Below are positions 24,269 through 33,943 of a stretch of DNA of 64,000 nucleotides, piece by piece. The stretch covers positions 1,869,001 through 1,933,000 of the forward strand of contig NZ_CP036533.1 in the NCBI RefSeq assembly GCF_024585265.1, written 5' to 3'. Numbering within the stretch: position 1 is the first letter of the stretch; every line of letters begins with the position of its first letter. The stretch comes from Bradyrhizobium sp. WBAH42 (GTDB taxonomy: Bacteria; Pseudomonadota; Alphaproteobacteria; Rhizobiales; Xanthobacteraceae). The notes beneath the pieces were generated by a model. The model worked only from the letters and a program-made list of their open reading frames with translations, was not told the origin of the DNA and searched no databases. The translations under genes were made by a program, and so were the position numbers.

Positions 24269-25192
24269 TTATTGAACCTCGACATAGCGGATGATGCTCT
24301 GGTTCTGAACGTTTGCGATCAATTCGTCTGCGCGAGACAACAGCCGATGCAGCAACGGTGAGGAATTTGCCTGGTTGTATCCCAAGGCTAAATCGACCGT
24401 TGGCGTTCCCCCGTCGAGCGCTCTGGCGACAACGTTGGGTGCCAGCATGTTCTGCGCATAGAGGGGAACCAGGCTAACTCCGCCCGTGGACGCGACCAGC
24501 GACATGGCCGAAGATATGTTTTCGCCTTCGTACTTTGCCTTGAGCGTGATTCCCGCCCTTGTTGCGTAGTCTTGAATGACGGCTTGGAGCACCGGAGAGG
24601 TTCTTGCCGAGCTGACGTAGACTTCCCGAGCGAGATCCTGCGGCCGAATCTTCTTGCGCGATGCCAAACGGTGGTCGGCCGGCAGCACGGCGATCAAGGG
24701 CTCCTTCGCCAGCGTCTTGAAGACCAGACCGGCGCTTTCCTTTTCAGGCCGTAGGAAACCGACGTCCAACTTTCCCCGCATCAATGCGAGGGCGATTTCT
24801 GGCGAAGATAGAGTACACAGCGTGACTTCGACCTCGGGTGCGTCCTCGCGGAGGATCCGCAATAGATGAGGCAGCCAAGTCACCTCCAATCCGACCAGGA
24901 AGCCCATCGACAGCACGGGTCTTTGCGGCTCGGCCGTCCGCCGAGCGCCATCCATCGCCGCCTCGACCTGCAACAGCGCCAGCCGTGCGTGATCGAGAAA
25001 CACTTTTCCTGCGGCCGTCAGCGTCACGCCGCGCGCCTGGCGCTCGAATAATTGTACGCCAACTTCGTTTTCCAGATCGCGAATCTGCCGGCTCAAGGAC
25101 GGCTGCGAGGTGTTCAGTCGCCGCTGGGCAGCGGTCAACAAGCTGCCTTCCTCCGCGACGGCAACGAAGTAGCGCAAGTGCCGAAGTTCCAT
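24269..25192 (-). CDS. LysR family transcriptional regulator (HcaR/BenM-like)
   Basis: A 307-residue regulator beginning MELRHLRYFVAVAEEGSLLTAAQ, the classic LysR opening, with SQPSLSRQIRDLENEVG as the recognition helix region and a PBP-like effector domain (FLVGLEVTWLPHLL, LDVGFLRPE). This branch often senses aromatic acids. It is divergent from an alpha/beta hydrolase, its probable target. Its C-terminal end faces the aquaporin gene, with a 53-base gap that shows no clear terminator. Confidence 0.92.
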   Translation of the reverse strand: MELRHLRYFVAVAEEGSLLTAAQRRLNTSQPSLSRQIRDLENEVGVQLFERQARGVTLTAAGKVFLDHARLALLQVEAAMDGARRTAEPQRPVLSMGFLVGLEVTWLPHLLRILREDAPEVEVTLCTLSSPEIALALMRGKLDVGFLRPEKESAGLVFKTLAKEPLIAVLPADHRLASRKKIRPQDLAREVYVSSARTSPVLQAVIQDYATRAGITLKAKYEGENISSAMSLVASTGGVSLVPLYAQNMLAPNVVARALDGGTPTVDLALGYNQANSSPLLHRLLSRADELIANVQNQSIIRYVEVQ

Positions 25193-25303
25193 TTGCCCTC
25201 GTATATCTCCAAGGCATAGCTCCGAGCCTACAAGGTCTTAGTCATCAACAGAAGGAGGATTTAGCTTCGCGCAGTTTCCAACCACCAAGGGACAAGAAAG
25301 AAA

Positions 25304-25999
25304 ATGTCGACAACCTCCAAGCCCAGTATCGTGTTCTGTCACGGCCTCTGGGCCGACGGCTCATGCTTCAGCAAGGTCATCCCCACCCTGCAGGCCGACG
25401 GTCACCAAGTGATCGCCGTCCAGTACGGGCTCAATAGCTATACCGATGACGTCGCGACCGTGAAGCGCACGCTGGGGCGGGTCAACAGCCCCGCAATCCT
25501 CGTCGGTCATTCGTACGGAGGCGCCACCATCACCGGCGCGGGGACCGACGAGCGCGTCGCTGGCCTTGTTTACATCGCCGCCGTCGTTCCGGATGTTCAC
25601 GAGACCGTACAGAGCGAGCTCAACAAATACCCCACGGAGATATTCTCCCAGATCGAGGTCGCAGGCGGACGCGTCTGGATCAGGCCGGAAGGTGTCAAGT
25701 ACTTTGCTGGAGATCTTCCCGAGCAGGAGCAGAAGCTGGTGTGGGCGACCCACTACCCGCCCGCCGCCGACCTGCTCGAGCAGCAAGATCTCGATGAGGT
25801 CGCCTGGAAGACGAAGCCGAGTTGGTACATCCTCGCCCGCAAGGACCAGACCGTGCATCCCGATCTTCAGCGCTTTCTGGCCAAGCGCATCAACGCCACC
25901 ACGATCGAGACCGACAGCAGCCATGTCACCATGCTGTCGCAGCCCGACCTCGTCATCGACGTCATCCGCAAGGCCGCAGCCGCCGTTCAAAAAGGCTGA
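25304..25999 (+). CDS. alpha/beta hydrolase (salicylate/methyl-esterase-like)
   Basis: A 231-residue serine hydrolase. The oxyanion segment is VFCHGLWADGS, the nucleophile Ser70 is in LVGHSYGG, and the C-terminal His is in TDSSHVTML, with the acidic residue in LARKDQTVHPD. The overall pattern matches the small HNL/MES-like hydrolase family widespread in rhizobia. No signal peptide is evident. It is divergent from a LysR regulator (111 bases). Downstream, 25999-26164 shows no gene and no obvious terminator. Confidence 0.88.
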   Translation: MSTTSKPSIVFCHGLWADGSCFSKVIPTLQADGHQVIAVQYGLNSYTDDVATVKRTLGRVNSPAILVGHSYGGATITGAGTDERVAGLVYIAAVVPDVHETVQSELNKYPTEIFSQIEVAGGRVWIRPEGVKYFAGDLPEQEQKLVWATHYPPAADLLEQQDLDEVAWKTKPSWYILARKDQTVHPDLQRFLAKRINATTIETDSSHVTMLSQPDLVIDVIRKAAAAVQKG

Positions 26000-26163
26000 T
26001 CGAACCAGGTGTTGGCATGGACGAAGCCGCCATGGGGCGGCTTCGCCCCGGCGGCCAGGCCGTTGTGGTCACAAGAACTCCGCTTGGAGGCGTGCGCATG
26101 AACGGCAGCGCGCCACTGCTCAACACACGAGGTCGAGGTCGGATCGGCCAGGCGCTTGCATCC

Positions 26164-29100
26164 CTACGGGTATTTGGAATCCGTCGTCGTCTCGGAGCGG
26201 GCGGTGATCTCTCGAAGTACTACCCTGGCCGCCTGTAGGTCCGGGGTCGCAAAACCCTCCGTGAACTGGCGATAGAGTGGTGCGAGCAGGTCTTGTGCCT
26301 TGGCATACCGATCCTGTTCTCTCCACAATCCTGCGAGGCGTGTTGCTGCGCGCAACTCCCAGAGCTTGGCGCCCTGCTGGCGCGCAATTGCCGCGGCATG
26401 GCTTAACCGAGCTTGCGCGGCGCTCGCATCGGCGTTCGGCAGCCGTAGTATCAGCTCGCCCATCATCCGGTGCAGCTCGGCCTCGAACCATCGCTCGCCG
26501 GTTTCTTCCACGCGGTGCAGCGCCTCGCTAATAATATCCAGGCCCTCGTTCACTGCACCGGACCGGCCGTGGACCTCGGCAAACAGACTTCGGAAATAGG
26601 GCACGAGGAAGCCTGCTCCGGTGGCCTGCCACATCGAAAGCCCGTCTCGGATCTGCGCGAGACCGGCCCGAAGATCTCCAGCCTCGGCCAGCGTCCAACC
26701 GCGAATGATGATACCGGCTCCGAGGAAGTGTGGGGAATCCTGCTCGGCTGCCAGTGCGATCAGCGCATTCGCCCGATCGCCCGCCTCGTCGTGATTCTGG
26801 CAAAGCTGCGACAGGATGCAGCCGTACAGTAGGGCATAGCCGAGGGTGTTGCGGTGGGACAACTCCTTCGCGCCGCTCAGTGCCTCTCGGCTCCTCGCCT
26901 GAGCCTGCTCAGGATAGCCGAGGGCAAACAGTGCCCAGGATAGAACGGAAAGTCCCGCCACACTGGGATCCTGCGCGAACAGGAAGGCAAGCGACCCGTG
27001 AGCGGTCGGATCGTAGAGGGCGAGCGTCCGCTCCAAATGGGCGCGCGCAGCTGTCAACTCGCCGCGAAGCAATTCAGCGGTTCCGACGATGCGATTGCCG
27101 ATGGTTTCGGCGGCAGCATCGTTCTGTGCCTGGGCGCGGCGGAGCAAATCCTCGCCTGCAGTTCGACCGGCCTCGAGCTCCGCCCGTACGACGTGAAAAA
27201 CCCACTTCCCATAGAGAACGGGAAAGAGCCGCGACGTCTCGCCGAGGCGCTCGCACAGGTCTCGGGCCCGTGCGTTGGTCCGGCCGACCTCCGGTGCGGC
27301 CCAGCCCTTTGCCGCCATCAAGGCGACGCCGAGCGCGATTTGCAGCTCGAGCTCCCGCCTCCATCGTGGGGCGTCGTCGGGGAGAGCAGGAATCAAGTCG
27401 AGCCCTTTGGTCAATTGCGTGATCGCCTCTGCTGTGGCCGACCGCGCGATCTCTGCTTGTCCCGCCTTCAGCCAATAGTCGATCGCCGGTTCGGCCAATC
27501 CTGCCTCCGTGTAGTGATGGGCCAGAAGCTCGGGCTGCGTCTGCACTGTCTCCGGAAAATGCTGCTCGAGCGCGGCGGCGATCCGGGCGTGCAAGCGCTG
27601 CCGCTTCGCCCGCACCAGGGTCGCATAGGCGGCGTCCCGCACGAGTGCATGCTTGAAGCTGTAGGTCGCTTGAGGCGGCGTGCCGCGCCGGAACACGAGG
27701 CCCGAACCGACGAGGTCATCCAACCCCGCCTGCAGGTCGCTCTCCGGCAGCGCCGTCGTCCTCGCGAGCAGTTCATGAGAGAATTCCCGGCCAATCGCAG
27801 CCGCGACCTGGGCGACCTCACGAGCGGGGGCCAGCCGGTCGAGCCGGGCCAACAGCGACTCCTGGAGCGTGGTTGGGATGGCCATGGGCGGCAGCGGCCC
27901 GGCGAGCGCGTAATGGTCGCCCTCATCGCGGAGCAGGTTGGTCTCCAGCACCGTCCGCGTCAGCTCCTCGACGAACAGCGGCACGCCGTCCGTCTTGGCG
28001 ACGATCTGATCGAGCACCGCAGGCGGCAGAGCCTTACCACCGCTCAGCCGCGCGACCATTGCTGCGCCCTGCCGGCGGCTCAACCGACTGAGGGTCAGCG
28101 AGGTGACGTGGGCATAGCGCGTCCAGCGCGGCACGAACTCGGGCCGGAAGGTGATGAGGACCAGCACCGGGGCGCGCTGCACCCGGTCGATCAGAAGATC
28201 GAGCAGCTCAAGGGAGGTTGGATCTGCCCAGTGCACGTCCTCGTACAGCGCCAGCACGGGCCGGCGCGTTGCGAGACCGAGCACCTGATCGACCAGAACT
28301 TCGAGCGTCCGCTCCTTCTGCCGATGCGGGCTCATGTCGAGCAGCGGGTAACGCGCATCTGTCTCCAGCGATAACAACGCCGCGAGCAGCGAAGCCACCG
28401 CGATGACGTGTTCGGTCGATAGCGCAAGCAGCGCCTCGAGTTTGTCGAGCCGGGTTGCAGCGGGATCGTCCGCAGCAAAGCCCGCTGCCCGCTCCAAAAG
28501 CCCGATCACCGGATAGAGTGGGCTGGTCTGATGGTGCGGTGAGCAGTAGTGACTCAGAGGCGTATGCGGCTCATGTTCCAGTCGCCCGCGCAGCGCCCGC
28601 ACGAGGCGTGACTTACCGATGCCAGGCTCGCCTCCGAGCAGGATCACCTGGCCCTCGCCCTCTTTGGCTCGCTCCCAGTGCTCGAGCAGGAGACCGATCT
28701 CGTGGTCGCGACCGACCAGCGGCGTCAGGCCTGCGCCGTGCAACGCCTCGAACCGGCTCTCGGCGGCGCCTTCGCCGACCACACGCCACGCGCGCAGGGG
28801 ATCGGGAAATCCCTTTAAGATCTGCAGGCCGAGCTCGGCGAGCTCGAACAGGCCGCCAATGAGCTCTCGGGTGCGTGTGGAGATCACCACGGTGTCGGGC
28901 TCGGCCAGGGTTTGCAGGCGCGCGGCAAGGTTCGGCGTGTCGCCGACCACCGTCTCCTCGCGCGCCGCGCCTTCGCCGATCAGCTCACCGACAACGACCG
29001 GGCCGGTCGCGATGCCGATGCGGACCGCCAGCGTCTCACCATGCGCCGATGCCAGACTATGGACCGCCGCGACCGCGGCGAGGCCGGCCCGCACCGCGCG

Positions 29101-29574
29101 TTCGGCCTCATCTTCGTGGGCGCGCGGATAGCCAAAATAGGCTAGGACACCGTCGCCCATGTACTTCGCGACATGCCCTTCGAACCTTCCGATCGCGCCG
29201 GCCACCGCGTTCTGATAGGTCCGCAGGACTTCGGCCATTTCCTCCGGATCGAGCCGTGCCGCGAGCGCGGTCGAGTCGACCAGGTCGACAAACATCACGG
29301 TGAGTTGGCGGCGCTCGGCCTCGGATGCAAGCGAGGCCTTCCAGGAGATAGCAGCGCTCGCGGCGTTGGCGGGAGTCCTCGCCGAAATTGAGCCGTCGCG
29401 CAGAGCGGCAATGGCGGCGAGCAGCTTGCGGCGATGACCGATCGAGACGACGCCGATCCCGATCAAATCCTCAGCCGTGAGGTCCATGAGGACCTCGGCA
29501 TCGATGTCATGCTCGCGGAACGCCTGTTCATACTGTCCCAGCCCCAGACTGCACAGCCAAGCCATGACGTCCAT
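26164..29574 (-). CDS. SAM domain-class III cyclase-AAA ATPase-TPR signalling protein, copy 1
   Basis: A 1136-residue soluble regulator. Residues 1-58 form a SAM domain (LGLGQYEQAFREHDID, IGHRRKLLAAIAAL). A class III cyclase follows (about 88-268) with metal aspartates Asp97 (FVDLVDST) and Asp141 (YMGDGVLAYF) and the TPNLAARL segment. An AAA/STAND-type ATPase has Walker A GEPGIGKS (315-322) and Walker B LALYEDVHWAD (441-451). The C-terminal 500 residues are TPR-like helices. GGGAGG lies six bases before the ATG. Such proteins are large, poorly studied signal integrators. The next gene upstream is a full-length paralogue. Confidence 0.92.
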   Translation of the reverse strand: MDVMAWLCSLGLGQYEQAFREHDIDAEVLMDLTAEDLIGIGVVSIGHRRKLLAAIAALRDGSISARTPANAASAAISWKASLASEAERRQLTVMFVDLVDSTALAARLDPEEMAEVLRTYQNAVAGAIGRFEGHVAKYMGDGVLAYFGYPRAHEDEAERAVRAGLAAVAAVHSLASAHGETLAVRIGIATGPVVVGELIGEGAAREETVVGDTPNLAARLQTLAEPDTVVISTRTRELIGGLFELAELGLQILKGFPDPLRAWRVVGEGAAESRFEALHGAGLTPLVGRDHEIGLLLEHWERAKEGEGQVILLGGEPGIGKSRLVRALRGRLEHEPHTPLSHYCSPHHQTSPLYPVIGLLERAAGFAADDPAATRLDKLEALLALSTEHVIAVASLLAALLSLETDARYPLLDMSPHRQKERTLEVLVDQVLGLATRRPVLALYEDVHWADPTSLELLDLLIDRVQRAPVLVLITFRPEFVPRWTRYAHVTSLTLSRLSRRQGAAMVARLSGGKALPPAVLDQIVAKTDGVPLFVEELTRTVLETNLLRDEGDHYALAGPLPPMAIPTTLQESLLARLDRLAPAREVAQVAAAIGREFSHELLARTTALPESDLQAGLDDLVGSGLVFRRGTPPQATYSFKHALVRDAAYATLVRAKRQRLHARIAAALEQHFPETVQTQPELLAHHYTEAGLAEPAIDYWLKAGQAEIARSATAEAITQLTKGLDLIPALPDDAPRWRRELELQIALGVALMAAKGWAAPEVGRTNARARDLCERLGETSRLFPVLYGKWVFHVVRAELEAGRTAGEDLLRRAQAQNDAAAETIGNRIVGTAELLRGELTAARAHLERTLALYDPTAHGSLAFLFAQDPSVAGLSVLSWALFALGYPEQAQARSREALSGAKELSHRNTLGYALLYGCILSQLCQNHDEAGDRANALIALAAEQDSPHFLGAGIIIRGWTLAEAGDLRAGLAQIRDGLSMWQATGAGFLVPYFRSLFAEVHGRSGAVNEGLDIISEALHRVEETGERWFEAELHRMMGELILRLPNADASAAQARLSHAAAIARQQGAKLWELRAATRLAGLWREQDRYAKAQDLLAPLYRQFTEGFATPDLQAARVVLREITARSETTTDSKYP
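28700..29325 (-). repeat. cyclase-coding tract nearly identical to 32352-32977
   Basis: By eye, the DNA coding for residues about 83-291 differs from the paralogue at only about five positions in the central 580 bases, including synonymous sites, whereas the flanking SAM, ATPase and TPR coding regions differ clearly. The pattern indicates recent gene conversion or strong homogenisation. Confidence 0.8.
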
Positions 29575-29812
29575 GGGGGCCTCCCGGCTCTTGTCTCAGC
29601 ACCAGGTACATCAGCCTACCGCAAAACGGTCTGAGCGAAGCGCGATAAAACGTCACGAACGACTGCGGGAAAACGGCAATTCCTGGGAGCAGGCACTCGA
29701 ATAGATAACCGCGCGGTGCAACGCTCTCCAGGTCCGGTCCGGCCCTATGGGAGCAAAACCGACGAGATCCACAGACGATCTGGCCAAGAGATCCCCATGC
29801 CCGAATGCGGAA

Positions 29813-32800
29813 TTAACTGCCGGAACGTGGGATCGGCTTCTTCGGCTCGGAGCTGGCAATGGTCTCCCGAAGCACTGCGCTGGCAGCCTGCAGATCCGGC
29901 GTCCCAAAGCCCTCGGTGAACTGGCTGTAGAGTGGACTCAGCAGGTCGTGCGCCTCACCGCACCGACCCTGTTCTTTCCACGATTGAGCGAGGCGTGTCG
30001 CCGCACGCAACTCCCACAGCTTGGCGCCCTGCTGGCGCGCGGTTGCAGCCGCAATGCCGAACCGTGCTCCCGCGGCCCTCGCATCGGCGTTAGGCAGCCG
30101 CAGCATCAGCTCGCCTGTCATCCGATGCAGCTCGGCCTCGAACCATCGCTCACCGGTTTCTTCCACTCGGTGCAGCGCCTGTGCGACCAGATCCAAGCCT
30201 TCTTCCGCCGCGCCGGAACGGCCGAGCACCTCGGCCTGAAGACCGAGGAAATAAGGCTCATAGAGCCCAGCTCCGGTGGCGCGCCACGCGGGAAGGCCCC
30301 GCAGAAGTTGCGCGAGCCCTGTCTCCAGCTCACCCGACTGAGTCAAGGCCCATCCCCGGATCACCGTGGCTGCCGCGAGAAAATGCGGAAAGTTCTGCTC
30401 CGTCGAGAGCTCGACGAGTGTCTCGGCTCGTTCCTGTGCCTCTCGCCACGCGCCGCGGTACTGCTCGAAGAAGCACGAGAACAACAGGGCGTATCCCAGC
30501 GTGTTGAGGTGAGCGAGTTCGCGGGCGGAGTCGAGCGCCTCGTGGCTCCGCGCCCGGGCCTGCTCCGGATAGCCTAGCGCAAACAATGTCCATGAGATCC
30601 CCGACAAGGCCGCAACGCGCGGATCCTGCACGTAGAGAAAGGCGAGGGAGCGATGCCGCTCCGGGTCATAGAGAGCGAGCGCCTGCTCCAAATGGCTGCG
30701 GGCAGCAGCCACCTCGCCGCGCCAGAAGGAACCGGTCCCGCTGACGCGGTGAGCCACGAGGGTTGCGGAGGTCTCTTGATGGTCCTGCACCCGGCGCAGA
30801 AACTCGTCTGCCACTTCGCGCGCCGCTGTGTGCTCGGCGCGTACGCCGTGAAATACCCATTGACCGTAGAGCACGGGCCAGAGTTGGGAAGTGGCCCCGA
30901 TCTGCTCGCAGAGTTCGCGAGCCCGGGCGTTGGCGCGTCCCGCTTCGGGTGCTGCCCAGCCCTGCGTGGCCATCAGCGCCACGCCCAAGGTTATCTGGAG
31001 GTCAAGCTCGCGCCGGCTCCGATCGGCCTCGGGGACACCCTTGAGCAGATTCAAGCCGTTTCGCAACTGCGCCACCGCTTCGGTCATCGCCGAGCGAGCG
31101 ATCGCTCGTTGCCCCGCCCTCAGCCAATAGTCGATCGCCGGTTCGGCCAGGCCTGCTTCCGAATAATGATGGGCCAGCAGCTCGGGCTGCGCCTGCACTG
31201 TCTCCGGAAAATGCTGCTCGAGCGCGGCGGCGATCCGGGCGTGCAAGCGCTGCCGCTTCGCGCGCACCAGCGTCGCATAGGCGGCGTCCTGCACGAGCGC
31301 GTGCTTGAAGCTGTAGGTCGCCAGGGGCGGCGTCCCGCGCCGGAACACCAGGCCCGAGCCGACGAGGTCGTCCAACGCAGCCTGTAGTTCGCTCTCTGGA
31401 AGCGCCGTCGTCCTCGCGAGCAGTTCATGAGAGAATTCCCGGCTAATCGCGGCCGCGACCTGGGCGACCTCACGGGCCGGAGCCAGCCGTTCGAGGCGGG
31501 CCAGCAGCGACTCCTGGAGCGTGGCCGGAATCGCCATCGGCGGCAGCGGTCCTGCGAGCGCGTAGTGGTCGCCCTCATCGCGGAGCAGGTTGGTCTCCAG
31601 CACCGTCCGCGTCAGCTCTTCGACGAACAGCGGCACGCCGTCCGTCTTGGCGACGATCTGATCGAGCACCGCAGGAGGTAGCGCCTTGCCACCGCTCAGC
31701 CGACCAACGATGGCCGCTCCCTGACGGCGGCTCAATCGGCTGAGGGTCAGCGCGGTGACATGGGCATAGCGTGTCCAGGAGGGCTCGAACTGGGGCCGGA
31801 AGGTGATGAGGACGAGCACGGGGGCGCCTTGCACCCGGTCGATCAGGAGATCGAGCAGCTCGAGCGAGGTCGGATCTGCCCAGTGCACGTCCTCGTACAG
31901 GGCAAGGACGGGACGGCGTGTTGCGAGGCCCAAGACCTGATCGACTAACACCTCGAGCGTCCGCTCCTTCTGCCGATGCGGGCTCAGGTCGAGCGGCGGG
32001 TAGCGCGCACCGGCCTCGAGCGACAGCAATGCCGCGAGCAGCGGGGCCACCACGGGAACATCATCGCTCGATAGCGCAAGCAGCGCCTCGAGCTTGTCGA
32101 GCCGCGTCGCGACGAGATCGTCCGCGGCAAATCCTGCCGCCCGCTCCAACAGGCCGATCACCGGATGCAGCGGACTGGTCTGATGGTGCGATGAGCAGTA
32201 GTGGCTCAGGGCCGTATGCGGCTCGTTTTCAAGTCGCTCGCGCAGCGCCCGCACGAGGCGCGACTTGCCGATACCAGGCTCGCCCGCCAGCAGCACCACC
32301 TGGCCCTCCCCCTCTTTGGCGCGCTCCCACTGCTCGAGCAGGAGACCGATCTCATGGTCGCGACCGACCAGCGGCGTCAGGCCTGCGCCGTGCAACGCCT
32401 CGAACCGGCTCTCGGCGGCGCCTTCGCCGACCACACGCCACGCGCGCAGGGGATCGGGAAATCCCTTTAAGATCTGCAGGCCGAGCTCGGCGAGCTCGAA
32501 CAGGCCGCCAATGAGCTCTCGGGTGCGTGTGGAGATCACCACGGTGTCGGGCTCGGCCAGGGTTTGCAGGCGCGCGGCAAGGTTCGGCGTGTCGCCGACC
32601 ACCGTCTCCTCGCGCGCCGCGCCTTCGCCGATCAGCTCACCGACAACGACCGGGCCGGTCGCGATGCCGATGCGGACCGCCAGCATCTCACCATGCGCCG
32701 ATGCCAGACTATGGACCGCCGCGACCGCGGCGAGGCCGGCCCGCACCGCGCGTTCGGCCTCATCTTCGTGGGCGCGCGGATAGCCAAAATAGGCCAGGAC

Positions 32801-33223
32801 ACCGTCGCCCATGTACTTCGCGACATGCCCTTCGAACCTTCCGATCGCGCCCGTCACCGCGTTCTGATAGGTCCGCAGGACTTCGGCCATTTCCTCCGGA
32901 TCGAGCCGTGCCGCGAGCGCGGTCGAGTCGACCAGGTCGACAAACATCACGGTGAGTTGGCGGCGCTCGGCCTCGGGTGCAAGCGAAGCGTTTCCGGGGG
33001 TGATGGTAGGGAGGGGCGCAATGGTAGTAGCCGACATTGAACCGGCGGGCAGAGCGGCAATGGCGGCGAGCAGCTTGCGGCGATGGCCGATCGAGACGAC
33101 CCCAAGACCGATCAGATCCTCCGCCGTGAGGTCCATGAGGACCTCGGCATCGATGTCGTTCTCCCGGAACGCCTGCTCGTACTGTCCCAGCCCCAGACCG
33201 CACAGCCAGGCCCCGATATCCAT
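29813..33223 (-). CDS. SAM domain-class III cyclase-AAA ATPase-TPR signalling protein, copy 2
   Basis: The same architecture and length (1136 residues) as its downstream neighbour: SAM domain at the N-terminus, class III cyclase around residues 89-269, AAA ATPase with AGEPGIGKS and LALYEDVHWAD, and a long TPR tail. Within the cyclase domain the two proteins differ at only about two residues (an Ala/Thr and a Thr/Met exchange), but the linker after the SAM domain and the TPR tail are much more divergent. Both upstream regions begin with a related CTCCCGG segment, so the duplication included the 5' flank. The TPR divergence suggests different partners. Confidence 0.92.
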   Translation of the reverse strand: MDIGAWLCGLGLGQYEQAFRENDIDAEVLMDLTAEDLIGLGVVSIGHRRKLLAAIAALPAGSMSATTIAPLPTITPGNASLAPEAERRQLTVMFVDLVDSTALAARLDPEEMAEVLRTYQNAVTGAIGRFEGHVAKYMGDGVLAYFGYPRAHEDEAERAVRAGLAAVAAVHSLASAHGEMLAVRIGIATGPVVVGELIGEGAAREETVVGDTPNLAARLQTLAEPDTVVISTRTRELIGGLFELAELGLQILKGFPDPLRAWRVVGEGAAESRFEALHGAGLTPLVGRDHEIGLLLEQWERAKEGEGQVVLLAGEPGIGKSRLVRALRERLENEPHTALSHYCSSHHQTSPLHPVIGLLERAAGFAADDLVATRLDKLEALLALSSDDVPVVAPLLAALLSLEAGARYPPLDLSPHRQKERTLEVLVDQVLGLATRRPVLALYEDVHWADPTSLELLDLLIDRVQGAPVLVLITFRPQFEPSWTRYAHVTALTLSRLSRRQGAAIVGRLSGGKALPPAVLDQIVAKTDGVPLFVEELTRTVLETNLLRDEGDHYALAGPLPPMAIPATLQESLLARLERLAPAREVAQVAAAISREFSHELLARTTALPESELQAALDDLVGSGLVFRRGTPPLATYSFKHALVQDAAYATLVRAKRQRLHARIAAALEQHFPETVQAQPELLAHHYSEAGLAEPAIDYWLRAGQRAIARSAMTEAVAQLRNGLNLLKGVPEADRSRRELDLQITLGVALMATQGWAAPEAGRANARARELCEQIGATSQLWPVLYGQWVFHGVRAEHTAAREVADEFLRRVQDHQETSATLVAHRVSGTGSFWRGEVAAARSHLEQALALYDPERHRSLAFLYVQDPRVAALSGISWTLFALGYPEQARARSHEALDSARELAHLNTLGYALLFSCFFEQYRGAWREAQERAETLVELSTEQNFPHFLAAATVIRGWALTQSGELETGLAQLLRGLPAWRATGAGLYEPYFLGLQAEVLGRSGAAEEGLDLVAQALHRVEETGERWFEAELHRMTGELMLRLPNADARAAGARFGIAAATARQQGAKLWELRAATRLAQSWKEQGRCGEAHDLLSPLYSQFTEGFGTPDLQAASAVLRETIASSEPKKPIPRSGS
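32352..32977 (-). repeat. cyclase-coding tract nearly identical to 28700-29325
   Basis: Partner of the tract in copy 1; the two are in direct orientation and 3652 bases apart, which also makes the pair a possible site of deletion by recombination to one chimeric gene. Confidence 0.8.
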
Positions 33224-33412
33224 GGGCTCCTCCCGGCTCTCGTCTTCAGCGCTAAGGTGCTCCAGTCTAGCTCAAGATCGCGCGCGCTGCGCGATGAAAC
33301 GCCAAGATACGAACTCCGAGCAAGAACAACTTCTGGCCCAGGCCGGACTCGAGGCGAGTTGCGCCAAAGCGCTGCGATCGGGGGCGGAGCACCACGGACG
33401 AAGCCGCGCAAG

Positions 33413-33856
33413 CTACACGGTCGGCCGACGTCCTGGCCGCGTCCAGCCCTCCCGCTCGGCGAATACCCGGCTGACCTCCGCCATGTGCTCGGTGCCCCAT
33501 GTGCAAAGCGGCACGAGAGCCTGGGCGAGGCTGTGACCCAAGGGCGTGAGGCTATAATCCACCCGCGGAGGCACCTCCTTGTAGTCGGTCCGCTTCACGA
33601 GGCCATCGGCCTCCAGCTCCTTCAGCTGCTGGATCAGCACCTTGTCGCTGACGTCGCGTATGGCGCGCCGGAGCTCGCCGTAACGGGTCGGTCCGTCCTG
33701 AGCAACGAAGTACAGGATCAGCGGCTTCCACTTGCCCGAGACGACCCGCAGGGTCGCGTCGAGGCCGCAGGTGAAGCCGGGCAAAGTCGGCGTGCAAAGT
33801 TGGACGTCTGCTTCAGCTTGCGCCGGCGGGGAGATGGGGTCTGAACGATCTGACAT
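33413..33856 (-). CDS. HxlR family transcriptional regulator
   Basis: A 147-residue MarR/HxlR-like winged helix protein. The HxlR signature runs from VVSGKWKPLILYFV through RYGELRRAIRDVSDKVLIQQLKELEADGLV to VDYSLTPLGHSL. Conserved Cys residues (LCTP, FTCGLD) near the N-terminus could sense electrophiles, as shown for other HxlR/YodB-type members; that role is inferred. It is divergent from an SDR gene with a palindromic site between them, so it probably represses that gene. Confidence 0.92.
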   Translation of the reverse strand: MSDRSDPISPPAQAEADVQLCTPTLPGFTCGLDATLRVVSGKWKPLILYFVAQDGPTRYGELRRAIRDVSDKVLIQQLKELEADGLVKRTDYKEVPPRVDYSLTPLGHSLAQALVPLCTWGTEHMAEVSRVFAEREGWTRPGRRPTV

Positions 33857-33865
33857 TTTTTTGGG

Positions 33866-33887
33866 TACTTACCAAAAGGTGCATACT
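33866..33887. promoter_or_regulatory. candidate HxlR operator
   Basis: A dyad GTAC-TTACC-AAAA-GGTGC-ATAC lies in the 87 bases between the divergent HxlR and SDR genes, and a further GGTGGGTAC half-site follows at 33897-33904. HxlR-type proteins usually bind such GTAC-centred inverted repeats. Confidence 0.5.
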
Positions 33888-33943
33888 TGTCGATAGGTGG
33901 GTACGCCGCCAGCTCAGTGCAACCTCAATGAAGGGAGCACATC

